A stretch of 64,000 nt of DNA from Caulobacter sp. (GTDB lineage: Bacteria; Pseudomonadota; Alphaproteobacteria; Caulobacterales; Caulobacteraceae), in assembly GCF_017744445.1 (NCBI RefSeq), contig NZ_JAGIBH010000016.1:1-64000 (forward strand), written 5' to 3'. The number at the start of each line of letters is the position of its first letter. Within the stretch, counting starts at the first letter, position 1. Below, one piece after another: positions 1 to 10,454 of the stretch. Under the pieces are notes generated by a model. That model did not search any database and was not told the DNA's origin. It was given only the letters and a program-made list of their open reading frames with translations. The position numbers and the translations under genes are program-made.

Positions 1-1626
1 CGCTGCATCCAGTGCACCCGTTGCGTCCGCTTCATCACCGAAGTCGCCGGCTCGCCGGAAATCGGCCTGATCTCGCGCGGCGAAGACGTTGAAATCACGA
101 CCTATCTGGGCGCGGCGGTGACGTCGGAGCTCAGCGCCAACGTCATCGACCTGTGCCCGGTCGGCGCCCTGACCTCCAAGCCCTACGCCTTCGAAGCCCG
201 TCCGTGGGAACTGAAGAAGACCGAGAGCGTCGACGTCATGGACGCCCTGGGATCGTCGATCCGCGTCGACGCCCGCGGCTCGGCCGTGCTGCGCGTGCTG
301 CCGCGCATCAACGAGGACGTCAACGAAGAGTGGATCTCGGACAAGACGCGCTACGCCGTCGACGGCCTGGGCCGTCAGCGTCTGGACCGTCCGTATGTCC
401 GCGTGAACGGCAGCCTGAAGCCGGCCACCTGGGCCGAAGCCTTCGCCGCCGTCTCGCCCAAGATCAAGGCGACTTCGCCGGACCGCATCGGCGTCATCGC
501 CGGCGACCTGCAGGACGCTGAAAGCCTGAAGGCGACCAAGGACCTCTTCACCGCCCTGGGCGTGAAGAACCTGGACAGCCGCCAGGACGGTTCGGCCCTG
601 GGCGCTGGCCCGCGCGAGAGCTGGCTGTTCAACTCGACCCTGGCCGGCATCGAGAATGCCGACGTGGTCCTGTTCGTCGGCGCCAATCCGCGCCTCGAGG
701 CCCCGGTCCTGAACGCTCGCTTCCGCAAGCAGTGGATCGCCGGCAAGACCCGCTTCGGCGTCATTGGCGAGCAGGCCGATCTGACGTTCGACTACGACTA
801 CCTCGGCGCCGGCGCCAAGACGCTGTCGGGCCTGGCCAAGGCCAAGAACGACTTCGTCGCCGCCCTGAAGGCCGCCGAGCGTCCCGCGATCATCATCGGC
901 CAGGGCGCTCTGTCGCGCGCCGATGGCGCGGCGATCCTCAAGGCCGCCGCCGGCCTCGCCAAGACCGTCAAGGTCGTGCGCGAGGGCTGGAACGGCTGGA
1001 ACGTCCTGCACACCGCCGCCGCGCGCGTAGCCGGCCTCGACATGGGCTTCGTCCCGACCGAGGGTGGCCTGTCGGCCGCCGACATGCTGAAGCCGGGCGC
1101 CGTTGACGTCCTGTTCCTGCTGGGCGCCGACGAGTGCGAGGCCTCGGCTTCGAGCGCTTTCAAGATCTATCTCGGCACGCACGGCGACGCCGGCGCGCAC
1201 AAGGCCGACGTGATCCTGCCGGGCGCGGCCTATACCGAGAAGAACGGCCTCTATGTGAACACCGAAGGCCGCGTCCAGATGGGCCGCCGCGCGGTGTTCC
1301 CGAAGGGCGAGGCCAAGGAAGACTGGTCGATCCTGCGGGCTCTGTCCGAAGTGCTGGGTCACAAGCTGCCTTACGACAGCCTGGACCAGCTGCGCGCCAA
1401 GCTGTTCGCCGACCATCCGACCTTCGGCCAGATCGACTACGCACCGGGTTCCGTCGCCACGTCGTTCGATGTCGGCGCCCTGGGCGCTGACGGCGAGGCT
1501 TCGGACGCGCCGTTCGAAAGCCCGATCAAGGCTTTCCACCTGACCAACCCCATCGCGCGCGCCAGCGTGACCATGGCCGAATGTGCGGCCGTGGCTTCCG
1601 GCGCCGCCAAGATCGCGGCGGAGTAG
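1..1626 (+). CDS. nuoG: NADH-quinone oxidoreductase subunit G (C-terminal part, 5' truncated by window)
   Basis: Large iron-sulfur subunit of the complex I peripheral arm. The reading frame is open from base 1, so the ORF-track start at 118 is only the first in-window start codon. The first residues read RCIQCTRCVRF, and VIDLCPVGALTSKPYAF follows near residues 49-65; together these supply the four cysteines of the N4-type [4Fe-4S] cluster. The rest is the molybdopterin-oxidoreductase-like domain, which in complex I has no known redox cofactor. The N-terminal 2Fe-2S domain and the His/Cys3 cluster lie outside the window. The stop is 3 bases before nuoH, consistent with one nuo transcript. Identity is very secure; only the start is missing. 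Confidence 0.97.
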   Translation, partial: RCIQCTRCVRFITEVAGSPEIGLISRGEDVEITTYLGAAVTSELSANVIDLCPVGALTSKPYAFEARPWELKKTESVDVMDALGSSIRVDARGSAVLRVLPRINEDVNEEWISDKTRYAVDGLGRQRLDRPYVRVNGSLKPATWAEAFAAVSPKIKATSPDRIGVIAGDLQDAESLKATKDLFTALGVKNLDSRQDGSALGAGPRESWLFNSTLAGIENADVVLFVGANPRLEAPVLNARFRKQWIAGKTRFGVIGEQADLTFDYDYLGAGAKTLSGLAKAKNDFVAALKAAERPAIIIGQGALSRADGAAILKAAAGLAKTVKVVREGWNGWNVLHTAAARVAGLDMGFVPTEGGLSAADMLKPGAVDVLFLLGADECEASASSAFKIYLGTHGDAGAHKADVILPGAAYTEKNGLYVNTEGRVQMGRRAVFPKGEAKEDWSILRALSEVLGHKLPYDSLDQLRAKLFADHPTFGQIDYAPGSVATSFDVGALGADGEASDAPFESPIKAFHLTNPIARASVTMAECAAVASGAAKIAAE

Positions 1627-1629
1627 ACC

Positions 1630-2694
1630 GTGGGCCCGACGAATCCGCTTCTCTGGTTTGGTCTCACGACGGGCGGCATCCTGCTGGTCGTGATCTGGGT
1701 TCTGCTGAGCCTGGCCTTCCTGCTGCTCGCCGACCGCAAGATCTGGGCCGGCGTCCAGATGCGCAAAGGTCCCAACGTCGTTGGTCCCTTCGGCCTGCTG
1801 CAGTCCTTCGCCGACTTCTTCAAGTTCGTGCTGAAGGAAATCGTCATTCCGGCCGGCGCCGATAAGGCGATCTTCCTGCTGGCCCCGCTGATCAGCCTGA
1901 TCCTGGGCTTCGTGGGCTGGGCCGTCGTGCCGTTCGCCCCGGGCTGGGTCGTGTCGAACCTCAATGTCGGCATCCTGTACCTGCTGGCGATGAGCTCGCT
2001 GGGCGTCTACGGCATCATCATGGGCGGCTGGGCTTCGAACTCGAAGTATCCGTTCCTGGGCGCGCTGCGTTCGGCCGCTCAGATGGTGTCGTACGAAGTC
2101 TCGATCGGCCTGATCATCATCACGGTGATCCTGCTGGCCGGCTCGATGAACCTGTCGACCATCGTCGAGAAGCAGTCGGGCTGGATCTGGAACTGGAACG
2201 TCTTCGGCGGCGGCGGTCTCAAGAACCTCGTCATCCTGCCGGTCATGGTCGTGGCCATGGGCATGTTCTACATCTCGGCCCTGGCCGAGACGAACCGTCC
2301 GCCCTTCGACCTTCCGGAAGCCGAATCCGAGCTCGTGGCCGGTTACCAGGTCGAGTACAGCTCGACCCCGTACCTGCTGTTCATGGTGGCCGAGTATTCG
2401 AACATCGTCCTGATGTGCGCCATGATCAGCGTGCTGTTCTTCGGCGGCTGGAACCCGGGCTTCCCGATCACCTTCACGGCCGGCTGGCCGCCGTTCCTGG
2501 TCAACTTCCTGTTGGCCTTGGTGTTTTACGCCAAGATCGTCTTCTGGTTCTTCATGTTCGCCATGGCCAAGGCCATCGTGCCTCGCTACCGCTACGACCA
2601 GCTGATGCGCCTGGGTTGGAAGGTGTTCCTGCCGACCTCGCTGGTGCTGGTGGCCGCGGTCGCCGCGTGGCGCGTGTTCGGTCCGGCGGCCTGA
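1630..2694 (+). CDS. nuoH: NADH-quinone oxidoreductase subunit H
   Basis: Membrane subunit (ND1 equivalent) that joins the peripheral and membrane arms of complex I and forms much of the quinone pocket. It is 354 residues with about eight hydrophobic segments. The family hallmark [21 protein letters not shown] lies near residues 218-238, with the conserved acidic residues of the quinone and proton-coupling loop. The GTG start is 3 bases after the nuoG stop and fits the family N-terminus. Its stop overlaps the start of the next gene (ATGA), so the small lipoprotein downstream is probably translated by coupling. Confidence 0.97.
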   Translation: MGPTNPLLWFGLTTGGILLVVIWVLLSLAFLLLADRKIWAGVQMRKGPNVVGPFGLLQSFADFFKFVLKEIVIPAGADKAIFLLAPLISLILGFVGWAVVPFAPGWVVSNLNVGILYLLAMSSLGVYGIIMGGWASNSKYPFLGALRSAAQMVSYEVSIGLIIITVILLAGSMNLSTIVEKQSGWIWNWNVFGGGGLKNLVILPVMVVAMGMFYISALAETNRPPFDLPEAESELVAGYQVEYSSTPYLLFMVAEYSNIVLMCAMISVLFFGGWNPGFPITFTAGWPPFLVNFLLALVFYAKIVFWFFMFAMAKAIVPRYRYDQLMRLGWKVFLPTSLVLVAAVAAWRVFGPAA

Positions 2695-2933
2695 TGCGCC
2701 GCGCCGCGATCCTTGCTCTGGGCCTGGTCGGCCTTGCCCTGAGCGCCTGTGCTGGCGTCGCGGCGGTGGACCGGTCCTATTCGCTGGGCGACGGGGTGGT
2801 CAGCTATGACGACCTCCGCCGCGAAGGCGACAAGTGCAAGGCGTCCGGCGGGACCATCCGGGCCAAGCAGGACGGGGGAGACCCCGCCCAGCTGTCGAAC
2901 TACACCTGCGTCATTCCCAAGGCTGGGAAATGA
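2694..2933 (+). CDS. small predicted lipoprotein inside the nuo operon (first of two)
   Basis: A 79-residue protein I do not recognise. It starts with an ATG overlapping the nuoH stop (ATGA). Residues 1-19 form a lipoprotein signal: two arginines, a hydrophobic stretch and the lipobox LSAC, with Cys19 the predicted lipidated residue. The mature part is about 60 residues, polar, and holds two further cysteines (48 and 72) that could form a disulfide in the periplasm. The ORF track merges it into a longer out-of-frame extension starting at 2415, which I reject because that part lies inside nuoH. Its stop overlaps the next small gene by four bases. The position suggests co-production with complex I, but a role in it is only inferred. 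Confidence 0.8.
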   Translation: MRRAAILALGLVGLALSACAGVAAVDRSYSLGDGVVSYDDLRREGDKCKASGGTIRAKQDGGDPAQLSNYTCVIPKAGK

Positions 2934-3154
2934 GGCGGGTTGTTCTCGGGATCGTAGCGGTGGGCCTGCTGGCCGGCTGTTCGACCTGGGGACGCGGTAT
3001 TCAGCGACCGCCGCAGCGGACGCACGATGAGCAGGTCGAGGCGCGACGTGATCGCGAGGCCAAGACCAACAAATGCGTCATCGAGCAGACGATGCGGCGG
3101 CAGCAGAAAGAGCAGGGCAGGGACGTCCGTCCTTTCCCCAAGGAAAAGTGTTAG
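2930..3154 (+). CDS. small predicted lipoprotein inside the nuo operon (second of two)
   Basis: A 74-residue protein of unknown function. The ATG overlaps the preceding stop (ATGA). [17 protein letters not shown] is a compact lipoprotein signal with lipobox LAGC and lipidation expected at Cys17. The mature chain is very charged (many Arg, Lys, Glu, Gln) and probably partly helical, with cysteines at 49 and at the final residue 74. The first 33 codons of the longer ORF in the track overlap the upstream gene out of frame and are rejected. The stop is 10 bases before the nuoI GTG and the nuoI ribosome-binding site AGGAGA overlaps the stop codon, so the two lipoproteins and nuoI are tightly linked. 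Confidence 0.78.
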   Translation: MRRVVLGIVAVGLLAGCSTWGRGIQRPPQRTHDEQVEARRDREAKTNKCVIEQTMRRQQKEQGRDVRPFPKEKC

Positions 3155-3164
3155 GAGAGCTCTG

Positions 3165-3656
3165 GTGTTCCAGCGCATCACTCAAGCGGCCAAGGGCGCG
3201 GCCCTTCTGGACTTCGCCGGCGCCTTTGGCCTGGCCATGAAGTACCTGGTCGCGCCGAAGAAGACCGTGATCTATCCGAACGAGCGCGGCCCGCAGTCGC
3301 CTCGCTTCCGCGGTGAGCACGCCCTGCGTCGCTATCCGTCGGGCGAGGAGCGCTGCATCGCGTGCAAGCTGTGCGAGGCCATCTGCCCCGCGCAGGCGAT
3401 CACCATCGAAGCCGAACCGCGCGAGGACGGCAGCCGCCGCACGACCCGCTACGACATCGACATGGTCAAGTGCATCTACTGCGGTCTGTGCCAGGAGGCC
3501 TGCCCGGTGGACGCCATCGTGGAAGGTCCGAACATCGAGTTCGCGACCGAGACCCGCGAAGAACTCTACTACGACAAGGAACGCCTTCTCGATAACGGCG
3601 ACCGTTGGGAACGCCTGATCGCGAAGAATCTGGAGTTGGACGCGCCGTACCGCTAA
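3165..3656 (+). CDS. nuoI: NADH-quinone oxidoreductase subunit I
   Basis: Peripheral-arm subunit carrying clusters N6a and N6b, which pass electrons toward N2 and quinone. It has 163 residues, the usual size. Two ferredoxin-type motifs are visible: [12 protein letters not shown] (Cys64, 67, 70, 74) and [12 protein letters not shown] (Cys103, 106, 109, 113). I chose the GTG at 3165 over the ORF-track start at 3027 because it has AGGAGA just upstream, gives the family N-terminus and avoids overlap with the lipoprotein gene. It is followed by an 82-base gap before nuoJ, the largest within the cluster. Confidence 0.96.
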   Translation: MFQRITQAAKGAALLDFAGAFGLAMKYLVAPKKTVIYPNERGPQSPRFRGEHALRRYPSGEERCIACKLCEAICPAQAITIEAEPREDGSRRTTRYDIDMVKCIYCGLCQEACPVDAIVEGPNIEFATETREELYYDKERLLDNGDRWERLIAKNLELDAPYR

Positions 3657-3738
3657 ACGGTCGGGCGAATCCGAAACAGGCGGTGCGTCGTCCGGCGCAG
3701 CGTCATTGGACTTAAGTTATCAGGGGAGCCCTGGGCCG

Positions 3739-4356
3739 ATGCCCTTGCAGGCGATCGCTTTCTATTTGCTGGCATTCGTGACCATCGCGGCGGGTCTTCT
3801 CGTCGTGTCGGCGCGCAATCCCGTGCACTCGGTGCTCTTCCTGATCACCGCCTTCTTCTCGGCCGCCGGCCTCTTCGTCCTGTTGGGCGCCGAGTTCCTG
3901 GCGATGCTGCTGATCGTCGTCTATGTGGGCGCGGTCGCGGTGCTGTTCCTGTTCGTCGTCATGATGCTGGACGTCGACTTCGCCGAGCTCCGTCAGGGCT
4001 TCGCCCAGTACCTGCCAATCGGCGGTCTGGTCGGGGGCATCCTGACGCTGGAGATGGTGTTCGTCGCCGCCACGGTGGCCACCAACGGCGCGGCCTCGAA
4101 GAACCCGCTGCCGAACGCCTCGCCGGGCGGCGTCCCCAACACCGAAGCGATCGGTCGCGTGCTCTACACCGATTACGTCTTCTTCTTCCAACTGGCGGGC
4201 CTGGTGCTGCTGGTCGCCATGATCGGCGCCATCGTCCTGACCCTGCGCCACAAGCCGGGCGTCAAGCGCCAGGACATCGGCAAGCAGGTGGCCCGCACGC
4301 CCAAGACCGGCATGGAGCTGGTTCAGATCAAGCCGGGTGAGGGGATCTCCGAATGA
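3739..4356 (+). CDS. nuoJ: NADH-quinone oxidoreductase subunit J
   Basis: ND6-type membrane subunit of complex I, 205 residues, with five predicted membrane segments. The stretch [20 protein letters not shown] near residues 55-75 matches the conserved third helix, whose pi-bulge is involved in coupling in other organisms. The ATG at 3739 has GGGGAG about ten bases upstream; the TTG start at 3706 used by the ORF track adds an unlikely N-terminus. The C-terminal tail is hydrophilic. Its stop overlaps the nuoK start (ATGA). Confidence 0.95.
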   Translation: MPLQAIAFYLLAFVTIAAGLLVVSARNPVHSVLFLITAFFSAAGLFVLLGAEFLAMLLIVVYVGAVAVLFLFVVMMLDVDFAELRQGFAQYLPIGGLVGGILTLEMVFVAATVATNGAASKNPLPNASPGGVPNTEAIGRVLYTDYVFFFQLAGLVLLVAMIGAIVLTLRHKPGVKRQDIGKQVARTPKTGMELVQIKPGEGISE

Positions 4357-4658
4357 TCGGCCTGCCGCACTATCTCGTCGTCGCCGCGATCCTGTTCACG
4401 ATCGGCGTCTTCGGCATCTTCGTGAACCGCAAGAACATCATCGTCATCCTGATGTCGATCGAGCTGATCCTGCTGGCGGTGAACATCAACCTCGTGGCGT
4501 TCTCGGCCTTCCTGCACGACGTGGCTGGGCAGATCTTCGCCATGTTCGTGCTGACCGTCGCCGCCGCCGAGGCGGCCGTGGGTCTGGCCATCCTTGTGAC
4601 CTTCTTCCGAAACCGCGGCGACATCGCGGTTGACGACGCCAGCATGATGAAGGGCTAA
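4353..4658 (+). CDS. nuoK: NADH-quinone oxidoreductase subunit K
   Basis: ND4L-type membrane subunit, 101 residues with three membrane helices, the normal size and topology. Buried glutamates typical of the E-channel are present in [17 protein letters not shown] and in [14 protein letters not shown]. Start and stop overlap with nuoJ (ATGA) points to translational coupling. NuoL begins 9 bases downstream. Confidence 0.96.
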   Translation: MIGLPHYLVVAAILFTIGVFGIFVNRKNIIVILMSIELILLAVNINLVAFSAFLHDVAGQIFAMFVLTVAAAEAAVGLAILVTFFRNRGDIAVDDASMMKG

Positions 4659-4666
4659 GCGACGTC

Positions 4667-6760
4667 ATGCAGACGCTTGTCACCATTCTCGTTTTCGCGC
4701 CGATCATCGCCGCGGCCATCGCCGGCCTGTTCGGCCGCCGCATCGGCAACGTGGCTTCGCAGTCGGTCACCACCGGCGCGCTGATCCTGGCTTGCGGCCT
4801 TAGCTGGTACACGTTCAGCCAGTGGACCTGGGGGCACATGGAGGCCTTCACGGTCAACCTGCTGCCGTTCATCCACATCGGCGACTTCCAGGCCAACTGG
4901 TCGATCCGTATCGACGCCCTGTCGGCGACCATGCTGATCGTGGTCACGACGGTCTCGGCCCTCGTGCACATCTATTCCTGGGGCTACATGGCCGAGGACG
5001 ACAGCAAGCCGCGCTTCTTCGCGTACCTGTCGCTGTTCACCTTCGCCATGCTGTCGCTGGTCACCGCCGCCGACTTCATGCAGCTGTTCTTCGGCTGGGA
5101 AGGCGTGGGCCTGGCCTCGTACCTGCTGATCGGCTTCTGGTTCAAGAAGCCCTCGGCCAGCGCCGCCGCCATCAAGGCGTTCGTGGTCAACCGCGTCGGC
5201 GACTTCGGCTTCGCCCTGGGCATCATGACGACCTACTGGGCGTTCGGCACGATCCAGTTCGCCGAGCTGTTCCCGATGATCGCCAGCCACGCCGGCAAGA
5301 CCTGGGAATTCGCCGGTCACGCCTGGCCGCTGATGGATATCGCCTGCTTCCTGCTGTTCATCGGCGCGATGGGCAAGTCGGCGCAGTTCTTCCTGCACAC
5401 CTGGCTGCCGGACGCCATGGAAGGCCCGACCCCGGTGTCGGCCCTGATCCACGCGGCCACCATGGTCACCGCCGGCGTCTATATGCTGTGCCTGCTGTCG
5501 CCGATGTTCGAATACGCGCCCGTCGCCAAGAACATCGTCACGGTGATCGGCGCGGTGACGGCCCTGTTCGCCGCCACGGTCGGCCTGACCCAGAACGACA
5601 TCAAGCGTGTGATCGCCTACTCGACCTGTTCGCAGCTGGGCTACATGTTCTTCGCGGCGGGCGTCGGCGCCTATCAGGCGGCCATGTTCCACCTGTTCAC
5701 GCACGCCTTCTTCAAGGCTCTGCTGTTCCTGGGCGCCGGTTCGGTGATCCACGGCATGCACCACGAGCAGGACATGCGGAAGTACGGCAACCTGGCCAAG
5801 CTGCTGCCGGTGACCTTCCTGGCCATGACGATCGGCACGATCGCCATCACGGGCCTGGGCTTCCCGCCGCTGCACCTGGGCTTCGCCGGCTTCTACTCGA
5901 AGGACACCATCATCGAAGCGGCCTTCGCCGCCGGTGGCCACAATTCGATCGCCATGTTCGCGTGGGTGATCGGCGTGCTGGTGGCTGGCCTGACCTCGTT
6001 CTACTCGTGGCGCCTGGCCTTCTTCACCTTCAACGGCAAGGCGCGCTGGGGTCATGACGACCACCACGCTCACGACGATCACGCGCATGACGCCCATCAC
6101 GGCGCCGCGCACGAGACGCACGACGAGCCGCTGGCCGATGACCACGCGCACGACGACCACGGTCACGGCCATGGCCATGGCCACGACCACAAGCCGCACG
6201 AGAGCCCGTGGGTGATGCTGTTCCCGCTGGTCGTGCTGTCGATCGGCGCGGTCGCCGCTGGCTTCGTGTTCGTTGACTACTTCGTCGGTCACCACCAGGA
6301 AGAGTTCTGGCGCGGCGCCATCTACACCGCCCACAGCAACCACGTGCTGCACCAAGCGCACGAAGTGGCAGAGTGGGTGAAGTGGAGCCCGCTGATCGCT
6401 TCGCTGATCGGCCTGATCGTCGCGGCCTATGTCTACCTGCTGAAGGGCGACGAGCGCCTGGGCCTGAAAATGGCCGAGCGCAAGGGTCCGCTGTACGTCT
6501 TCTTCTACAACAAGTGGTTCTTCGACGAGCTCTACGCGGCCACGTTCGTGCGCTTCGCCAAGTTCCTCGGCGACCTGTTCTGGAAGGGCGGCGACCAGAA
6601 GATCATCGACGGCCTGGGCCCGGATGGCGTCTCCAACCTCTCGTATGAGGTCGGCAAGCGCACCGGCAAGCTGCAGACCGGCTATCTGTACCACTACGCG
6701 TTTGTCATGCTGCTCGGCGTCGCCGGCCTGCTGACCTTCGCCCTGTACGCCTTCCGTTGA
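4667..6760 (+). CDS. nuoL: NADH-quinone oxidoreductase subunit L, with a histidine-rich loop
   Basis: Antiporter-like ND5 subunit at the far end of the membrane arm, 697 residues, with the long C-terminal lateral helix. Core motifs such as [17 protein letters not shown] and [23 protein letters not shown] are intact. Unusual is an extra soluble loop at about residues 463-512 that holds 19 histidines mixed with Asp, Gly and Ala, just before SPWVMLFPL. The base pattern there is repetitive (CAC/CAT plus GAC/GCC) but the frame is undisturbed, so it is part of the protein. Such loops could bind metal ions; that is inference. It sits in the middle of the nuo operon. Confidence 0.96.
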   Translation: MQTLVTILVFAPIIAAAIAGLFGRRIGNVASQSVTTGALILACGLSWYTFSQWTWGHMEAFTVNLLPFIHIGDFQANWSIRIDALSATMLIVVTTVSALVHIYSWGYMAEDDSKPRFFAYLSLFTFAMLSLVTAADFMQLFFGWEGVGLASYLLIGFWFKKPSASAAAIKAFVVNRVGDFGFALGIMTTYWAFGTIQFAELFPMIASHAGKTWEFAGHAWPLMDIACFLLFIGAMGKSAQFFLHTWLPDAMEGPTPVSALIHAATMVTAGVYMLCLLSPMFEYAPVAKNIVTVIGAVTALFAATVGLTQNDIKRVIAYSTCSQLGYMFFAAGVGAYQAAMFHLFTHAFFKALLFLGAGSVIHGMHHEQDMRKYGNLAKLLPVTFLAMTIGTIAITGLGFPPLHLGFAGFYSKDTIIEAAFAAGGHNSIAMFAWVIGVLVAGLTSFYSWRLAFFTFNGKARWGHDDHHAHDDHAHDAHHGAAHETHDEPLADDHAHDDHGHGHGHGHDHKPHESPWVMLFPLVVLSIGAVAAGFVFVDYFVGHHQEEFWRGAIYTAHSNHVLHQAHEVAEWVKWSPLIASLIGLIVAAYVYLLKGDERLGLKMAERKGPLYVFFYNKWFFDELYAATFVRFAKFLGDLFWKGGDQKIIDGLGPDGVSNLSYEVGKRTGKLQTGYLYHYAFVMLLGVAGLLTFALYAFR

Positions 6761-6774
6761 GGGGGACGGAGCTA

Positions 6775-8259
6775 ATGAGCGGCCTTCTCAGCCTTACGAC
6801 CTTCGCGCCGATCGTCGGCGTCGCGGTGATCCTCGCCGCGCGCGCCTTCAATGGTGCGAGCGAAAAGACCGACACCCTGGCCAAGTGGATCGCGCTCGTG
6901 ACCACGCTGGTCACGTTCGGCCTGTCGATCCTCCTGACCGTCCAGTTCGACCCGAAGAACCCGGGCTTCCAGTTCGTGGAAGACTTCGCCTGGTTCGCGG
7001 GCATCCATTACCGCATGGGCGTCGATGGCATCTCGGTGCTGTTCGTCCTGCTCACCGCGTTCCTGCTGCCGATCTGTATCGTGGCCAGCTGGAAGTCGGT
7101 CGAGAAGCGCGTCGTCGAATACCTGATCGCCTTCCTGGTCCTGGAGACCCTGGTGATCGGCGTGTTCTGCGCGCTGGACCTGATCCTCTTCTACCTGTTC
7201 TTCGAGTTCGGCCTGGTCCCGATGTTCCTGATCATCGGCATCTGGGGCGGCAAGCGCCGAGTGTACGCGGCCTACAAGTTCTTCCTCTACACGCTGCTCG
7301 GCTCGGTGCTGATGCTGGCCGCTATCCTGGCGATGATCAGCATCTCGGGCACCTCGTCGATCCCGGTGCTGATGACGTTCAAGTTCGCGCCGTGGCTCCA
7401 GACCTGGCTGTGGCTGGCCTTCTTCGCCTCGTTCGCGGTGAAGATGCCGATGTGGCCGGTGCACACCTGGCTGCCCGACGCCCACGTCGAAGCCCCGACG
7501 GCCGGTTCGGTCATCCTGGCGGGCATTCTGCTGAAGATGGGCGGCTACGGCTTCATGCGTTTCAGCCTGCCGATGTTCCCGAACGCTTCGGAGCTGTTCC
7601 AGCCGCTGGTGTTCGCGATGTCGGCCATCGCCATCGTCTACACCTCGCTGGTCGCCTTCCGTCAGACCGACATCAAGAAGCTGATCGCCTATTCGTCGGT
7701 CGCCCACATGGGCTTCGTGACCATGGGCATCTTCTCGGGCAACGCGGCGGGCGAGCAGGGCGCTCTGTTCCAGATGCTGAGCCACGGGGTGATCTCCGGC
7801 GCGCTCTTCCTCTGCGTCGGCGTCGTCTACGACCGCATGCACACCCGCGAGATCGCCTTCTACGGCGGCCTGACCAACCGCATGCCGCACTACGCCTTCG
7901 TGTTCCTGCTGTTCACGATGGGCAATGTCGGCCTGCCGGGCACCTCGGGCTTCGTCGGTGAAATCCTGACCATGACCGGCGTCTATAAGGCCTCGACCTG
8001 GACGGCGATCGTGTCGGCCACCGGCGTGATCCTGTCGGCCATGTACGCCCTGACCCTGTACCGCCGGGTCATGTTCGGCGAGATCACCAATCCCGAGCTC
8101 AAGACCATCACCGATCTGGACGCTCGCGAGATCCTGCTGTTCGTGCCGCTGATCGCGATGACCCTGATCCTGGGCGTCTATCCCAATCTCGTGTTCAACC
8201 TGACCGCGACGTCTGTCGACGCGCTCGTCGGCGCCTGGCGCGCCGCCGTGGGTGGGTGA
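6775..8259 (+). CDS. nuoM: NADH-quinone oxidoreductase subunit M
   Basis: Antiporter-like ND4 subunit, 494 residues and about 14 membrane helices. [21 protein letters not shown] and the [15 protein letters not shown] segment are family hallmarks with the conserved lysines of the proton path. The ATG at 6775 follows a GGAG ribosome-binding site; the GTG-type start six codons earlier in the track lies against the nuoL stop and is less likely. NuoN starts 7 bases after its stop. Confidence 0.96.
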   Translation: MSGLLSLTTFAPIVGVAVILAARAFNGASEKTDTLAKWIALVTTLVTFGLSILLTVQFDPKNPGFQFVEDFAWFAGIHYRMGVDGISVLFVLLTAFLLPICIVASWKSVEKRVVEYLIAFLVLETLVIGVFCALDLILFYLFFEFGLVPMFLIIGIWGGKRRVYAAYKFFLYTLLGSVLMLAAILAMISISGTSSIPVLMTFKFAPWLQTWLWLAFFASFAVKMPMWPVHTWLPDAHVEAPTAGSVILAGILLKMGGYGFMRFSLPMFPNASELFQPLVFAMSAIAIVYTSLVAFRQTDIKKLIAYSSVAHMGFVTMGIFSGNAAGEQGALFQMLSHGVISGALFLCVGVVYDRMHTREIAFYGGLTNRMPHYAFVFLLFTMGNVGLPGTSGFVGEILTMTGVYKASTWTAIVSATGVILSAMYALTLYRRVMFGEITNPELKTITDLDAREILLFVPLIAMTLILGVYPNLVFNLTATSVDALVGAWRAAVGG

Positions 8260-8266
8260 GGAGCCA

Positions 8267-9712
8267 ATGACGTTTTCCGCCAACTTCTCACTCGTCCTGC
8301 CTGAGATCGTCCTGGCGATCGCGGCGCTGGTTCTGCTGGTCGCCGGCGCCTTCCGGGGCAAGGTCGGGGCCATCTTCACCCTGGCCGCCGTCGCCTCGCT
8401 GGTCGCGGCCGCCGCCACGGCGGTGCTGGGTCCGCACGGTCACGCCTTCGGCGGCGTCTACGCGGCCGACGCCGCGGCGACCTACGCCAAGGTGGCCATC
8501 TACCTCTCGAGCGCCATCGCCGTGGTGCTGGGCGACCGCTGGCTGGCCCAGCGCGGCGACCAGAAGTTCGAATACGCCGTCCTGGTCGTCCTGGCCGCTC
8601 TGGGCATGGGCGTCACCGCTTCGGCCGGCGACCTGATCAGCCTGTATGTCGGCGTCGAGCTGCAATCGCTGGCCCTGTACGTCCTGGCCGCCATGCGCCG
8701 CGACGACGCCAAGTCGTCGGAAGCGGGCCTGAAGTATTTCGTGCTGGGCGCGCTGTCGTCGGGCCTGCTGCTGTACGGCAGCTCGCTGATCTACGGCTTC
8801 ACCGGTTCGACCCACTTCAGCCAGATCGCTCTGGCCGCCGCTCACGGCGGTTCGCACGGCGTGGGCCTGCTGTTTGGCCTGGTGTTCCTGATCTGCGGCC
8901 TGGCGTTCAAGGTCTCGGCCGCGCCGTTCCACATGTGGACCCCGGACGTCTATGAAGGCGCTCCGACCCCGGTCGTCGGCTTCTTCGCCGCCGCGCCGAA
9001 GCTGGCCGCCATGATGATGTTCGCCCGCGTGCTGGGCGACGCCTTCCCGGGCTCGGTCGACCAATGGCGCCAGATCCTGGTGATCGCCGCGCTGCTGTCG
9101 GTCTTCGTCGGCGCCTTCGCGGGCCTGGCCCAGACCAACCTCAAGCGCCTGTGGGCCTATTCGTCGATCGCCAATGTCGGCTACGCCCTGCTGGGTGTCG
9201 CCGCCGGCGGTGAAGTGGGCCTGCACTCGATGCTGGTCTTCATGGTGCTCTACATGGTCGACGTCACCGGCTTCTTCGCCTGCCTGCAGGCGCTGAACCG
9301 CGATGGCCGTCCGATGGAGACGATCGAAGACATGGCCGGCCTGATCAAGGAACGTCCGGGCATCGCCCTGGCCATGACCGCGTTTTCGCTGTCGGCCCTG
9401 GGCCTGCCGCCGTTCTCGGGCTTCTGGTCGAAGTACTATGTCTTCAAGGCCGCTCTGGGCACGGGCGACGTGATGCTGCAATGGGCCGCCGTTCTGGGCC
9501 TGGTCGGTTCGGTCGTCGCGGCGTTCTATTATCTGCGCCTGATCAAATCGATGTGGTTCGACGCGCCGGCCGGTTCGGTCGACGCCCCGTCGCCTTCGGC
9601 TCGCGCCGTCGGCTACGCGGCCGCGTTCTTCTCGTTCCCGATCGTGCTTGTGGCTCTGGTTTGGCTGGATCCCGCCGCCAAGGCCGCCGCGGCCGCCTTT
9701 GGTCACGCCTGA
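8267..9712 (+). CDS. nuoN: NADH-quinone oxidoreductase subunit N
   Basis: Antiporter-like ND2 subunit, 481 residues. Conserved stretches include FHMWTPDVYEGAPTPVVGFF and the LKRLWAYSSIANVGYALLG helix. The ATG at 8267 has GAGGAGCC directly upstream and overlaps nothing, while the longer track ORF starts inside nuoM. It is the last nuo gene; birA follows with only one base between stop and start, so cofactor and RNA-processing genes probably share the nuo transcript. Confidence 0.96.
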   Translation: MTFSANFSLVLPEIVLAIAALVLLVAGAFRGKVGAIFTLAAVASLVAAAATAVLGPHGHAFGGVYAADAAATYAKVAIYLSSAIAVVLGDRWLAQRGDQKFEYAVLVVLAALGMGVTASAGDLISLYVGVELQSLALYVLAAMRRDDAKSSEAGLKYFVLGALSSGLLLYGSSLIYGFTGSTHFSQIALAAAHGGSHGVGLLFGLVFLICGLAFKVSAAPFHMWTPDVYEGAPTPVVGFFAAAPKLAAMMMFARVLGDAFPGSVDQWRQILVIAALLSVFVGAFAGLAQTNLKRLWAYSSIANVGYALLGVAAGGEVGLHSMLVFMVLYMVDVTGFFACLQALNRDGRPMETIEDMAGLIKERPGIALAMTAFSLSALGLPPFSGFWSKYYVFKAALGTGDVMLQWAAVLGLVGSVVAAFYYLRLIKSMWFDAPAGSVDAPSPSARAVGYAAAFFSFPIVLVALVWLDPAAKAAAAAFGHA

Positions 9713-9713
9713 C

Positions 9714-10454
9714 GTGACGGGCGTCCCGCCCGTCGTCGTTCTGGACGAGATCGACTCTACCAACGCCGAAGCCCGTCGCCGGGCCGAGGCGGGCGAGGCC
9801 GGCCCTGTGTGGCTGGTCGGCCTCCGCCAGACCTCGGGCCGCGGCCGTCGCGGCCGGGCCTGGGAAACGGGCGAAGGCAACCTCGCCGCCACGCTGCTCT
9901 TCCGCACTGACAAGCCGCCGGCCGAAGCCGCCCAGGTCTCGTTCGTCGCCGCCCTGGCCGTCGCCGACATGCTGGGCCAGTACGTGCCGGCCTCGCTGGT
10001 CAGCCTGAAGTGGCCGAACGACCCGCTGCTGGGCGGCCTGAAGGTCAGCGGCATCCTGATCGAGTCCGGAACCTCGCCGCAGGGCGGTCTGTGGATCGCC
10101 GCCGGCATCGGCGTGAACCTGGCCCGCAAGCCGATCGACGCCGAGCGTCCCGCCACCTCGATCGCCACCTATCGCGAGATCCCGCCGCCGCATCCGACCG
10201 AGGCCATCGAGGCCCTGGCCGGCGCGTTCGAGCGTTGGTTCCGCACCTGGGGCGCCCTGGGCTTCCCCGCCATCGCCGACGCCTGGACGGCCCGCGCCCA
10301 CGGCCTGGGTGAGCCCTGTGTCGCCCGTCTGGGCACCGAAACGGTTGAGGGCATCGCCGAGGGCCTGGACGGGGACGGCGCTCTGCGCTTGCGTCTGGAC
10401 GACGGCCGGATCCGCCGGATCACCGCCGGTGACGTCTTCTTTGGAGCCGCCTGA
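9714..10454 (+). CDS. birA: biotin-[acetyl-CoA-carboxylase] ligase
   Basis: Attaches biotin to the carrier lysine of acetyl-CoA carboxylase and related enzymes through biotinyl-AMP. The 246-residue protein has the catalytic motif TSGRGRRGR at about residues 40-48, followed by KWPNDPLL and KVSGILIE, all typical of the ligase domain. It lacks the N-terminal winged helix of E. coli BirA (321 residues), so it should be a ligase without the biotin-operon repressor function. The GTG at 9714, one base after the nuoN stop, is preferred because the track start lies inside nuoN. The stop overlaps coaX. Confidence 0.93.
   Translation: MTGVPPVVVLDEIDSTNAEARRRAEAGEAGPVWLVGLRQTSGRGRRGRAWETGEGNLAATLLFRTDKPPAEAAQVSFVAALAVADMLGQYVPASLVSLKWPNDPLLGGLKVSGILIESGTSPQGGLWIAAGIGVNLARKPIDAERPATSIATYREIPPPHPTEAIEALAGAFERWFRTWGALGFPAIADAWTARAHGLGEPCVARLGTETVEGIAEGLDGDGALRLRLDDGRIRRITAGDVFFGAA

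Noticed and set aside
4655-6694. 679-residue minus-strand ORF over nuoL
   Set aside because: Arg/His/Asp-rich shadow of nuoL in high-GC DNA, with no domain and no ribosome-binding site.
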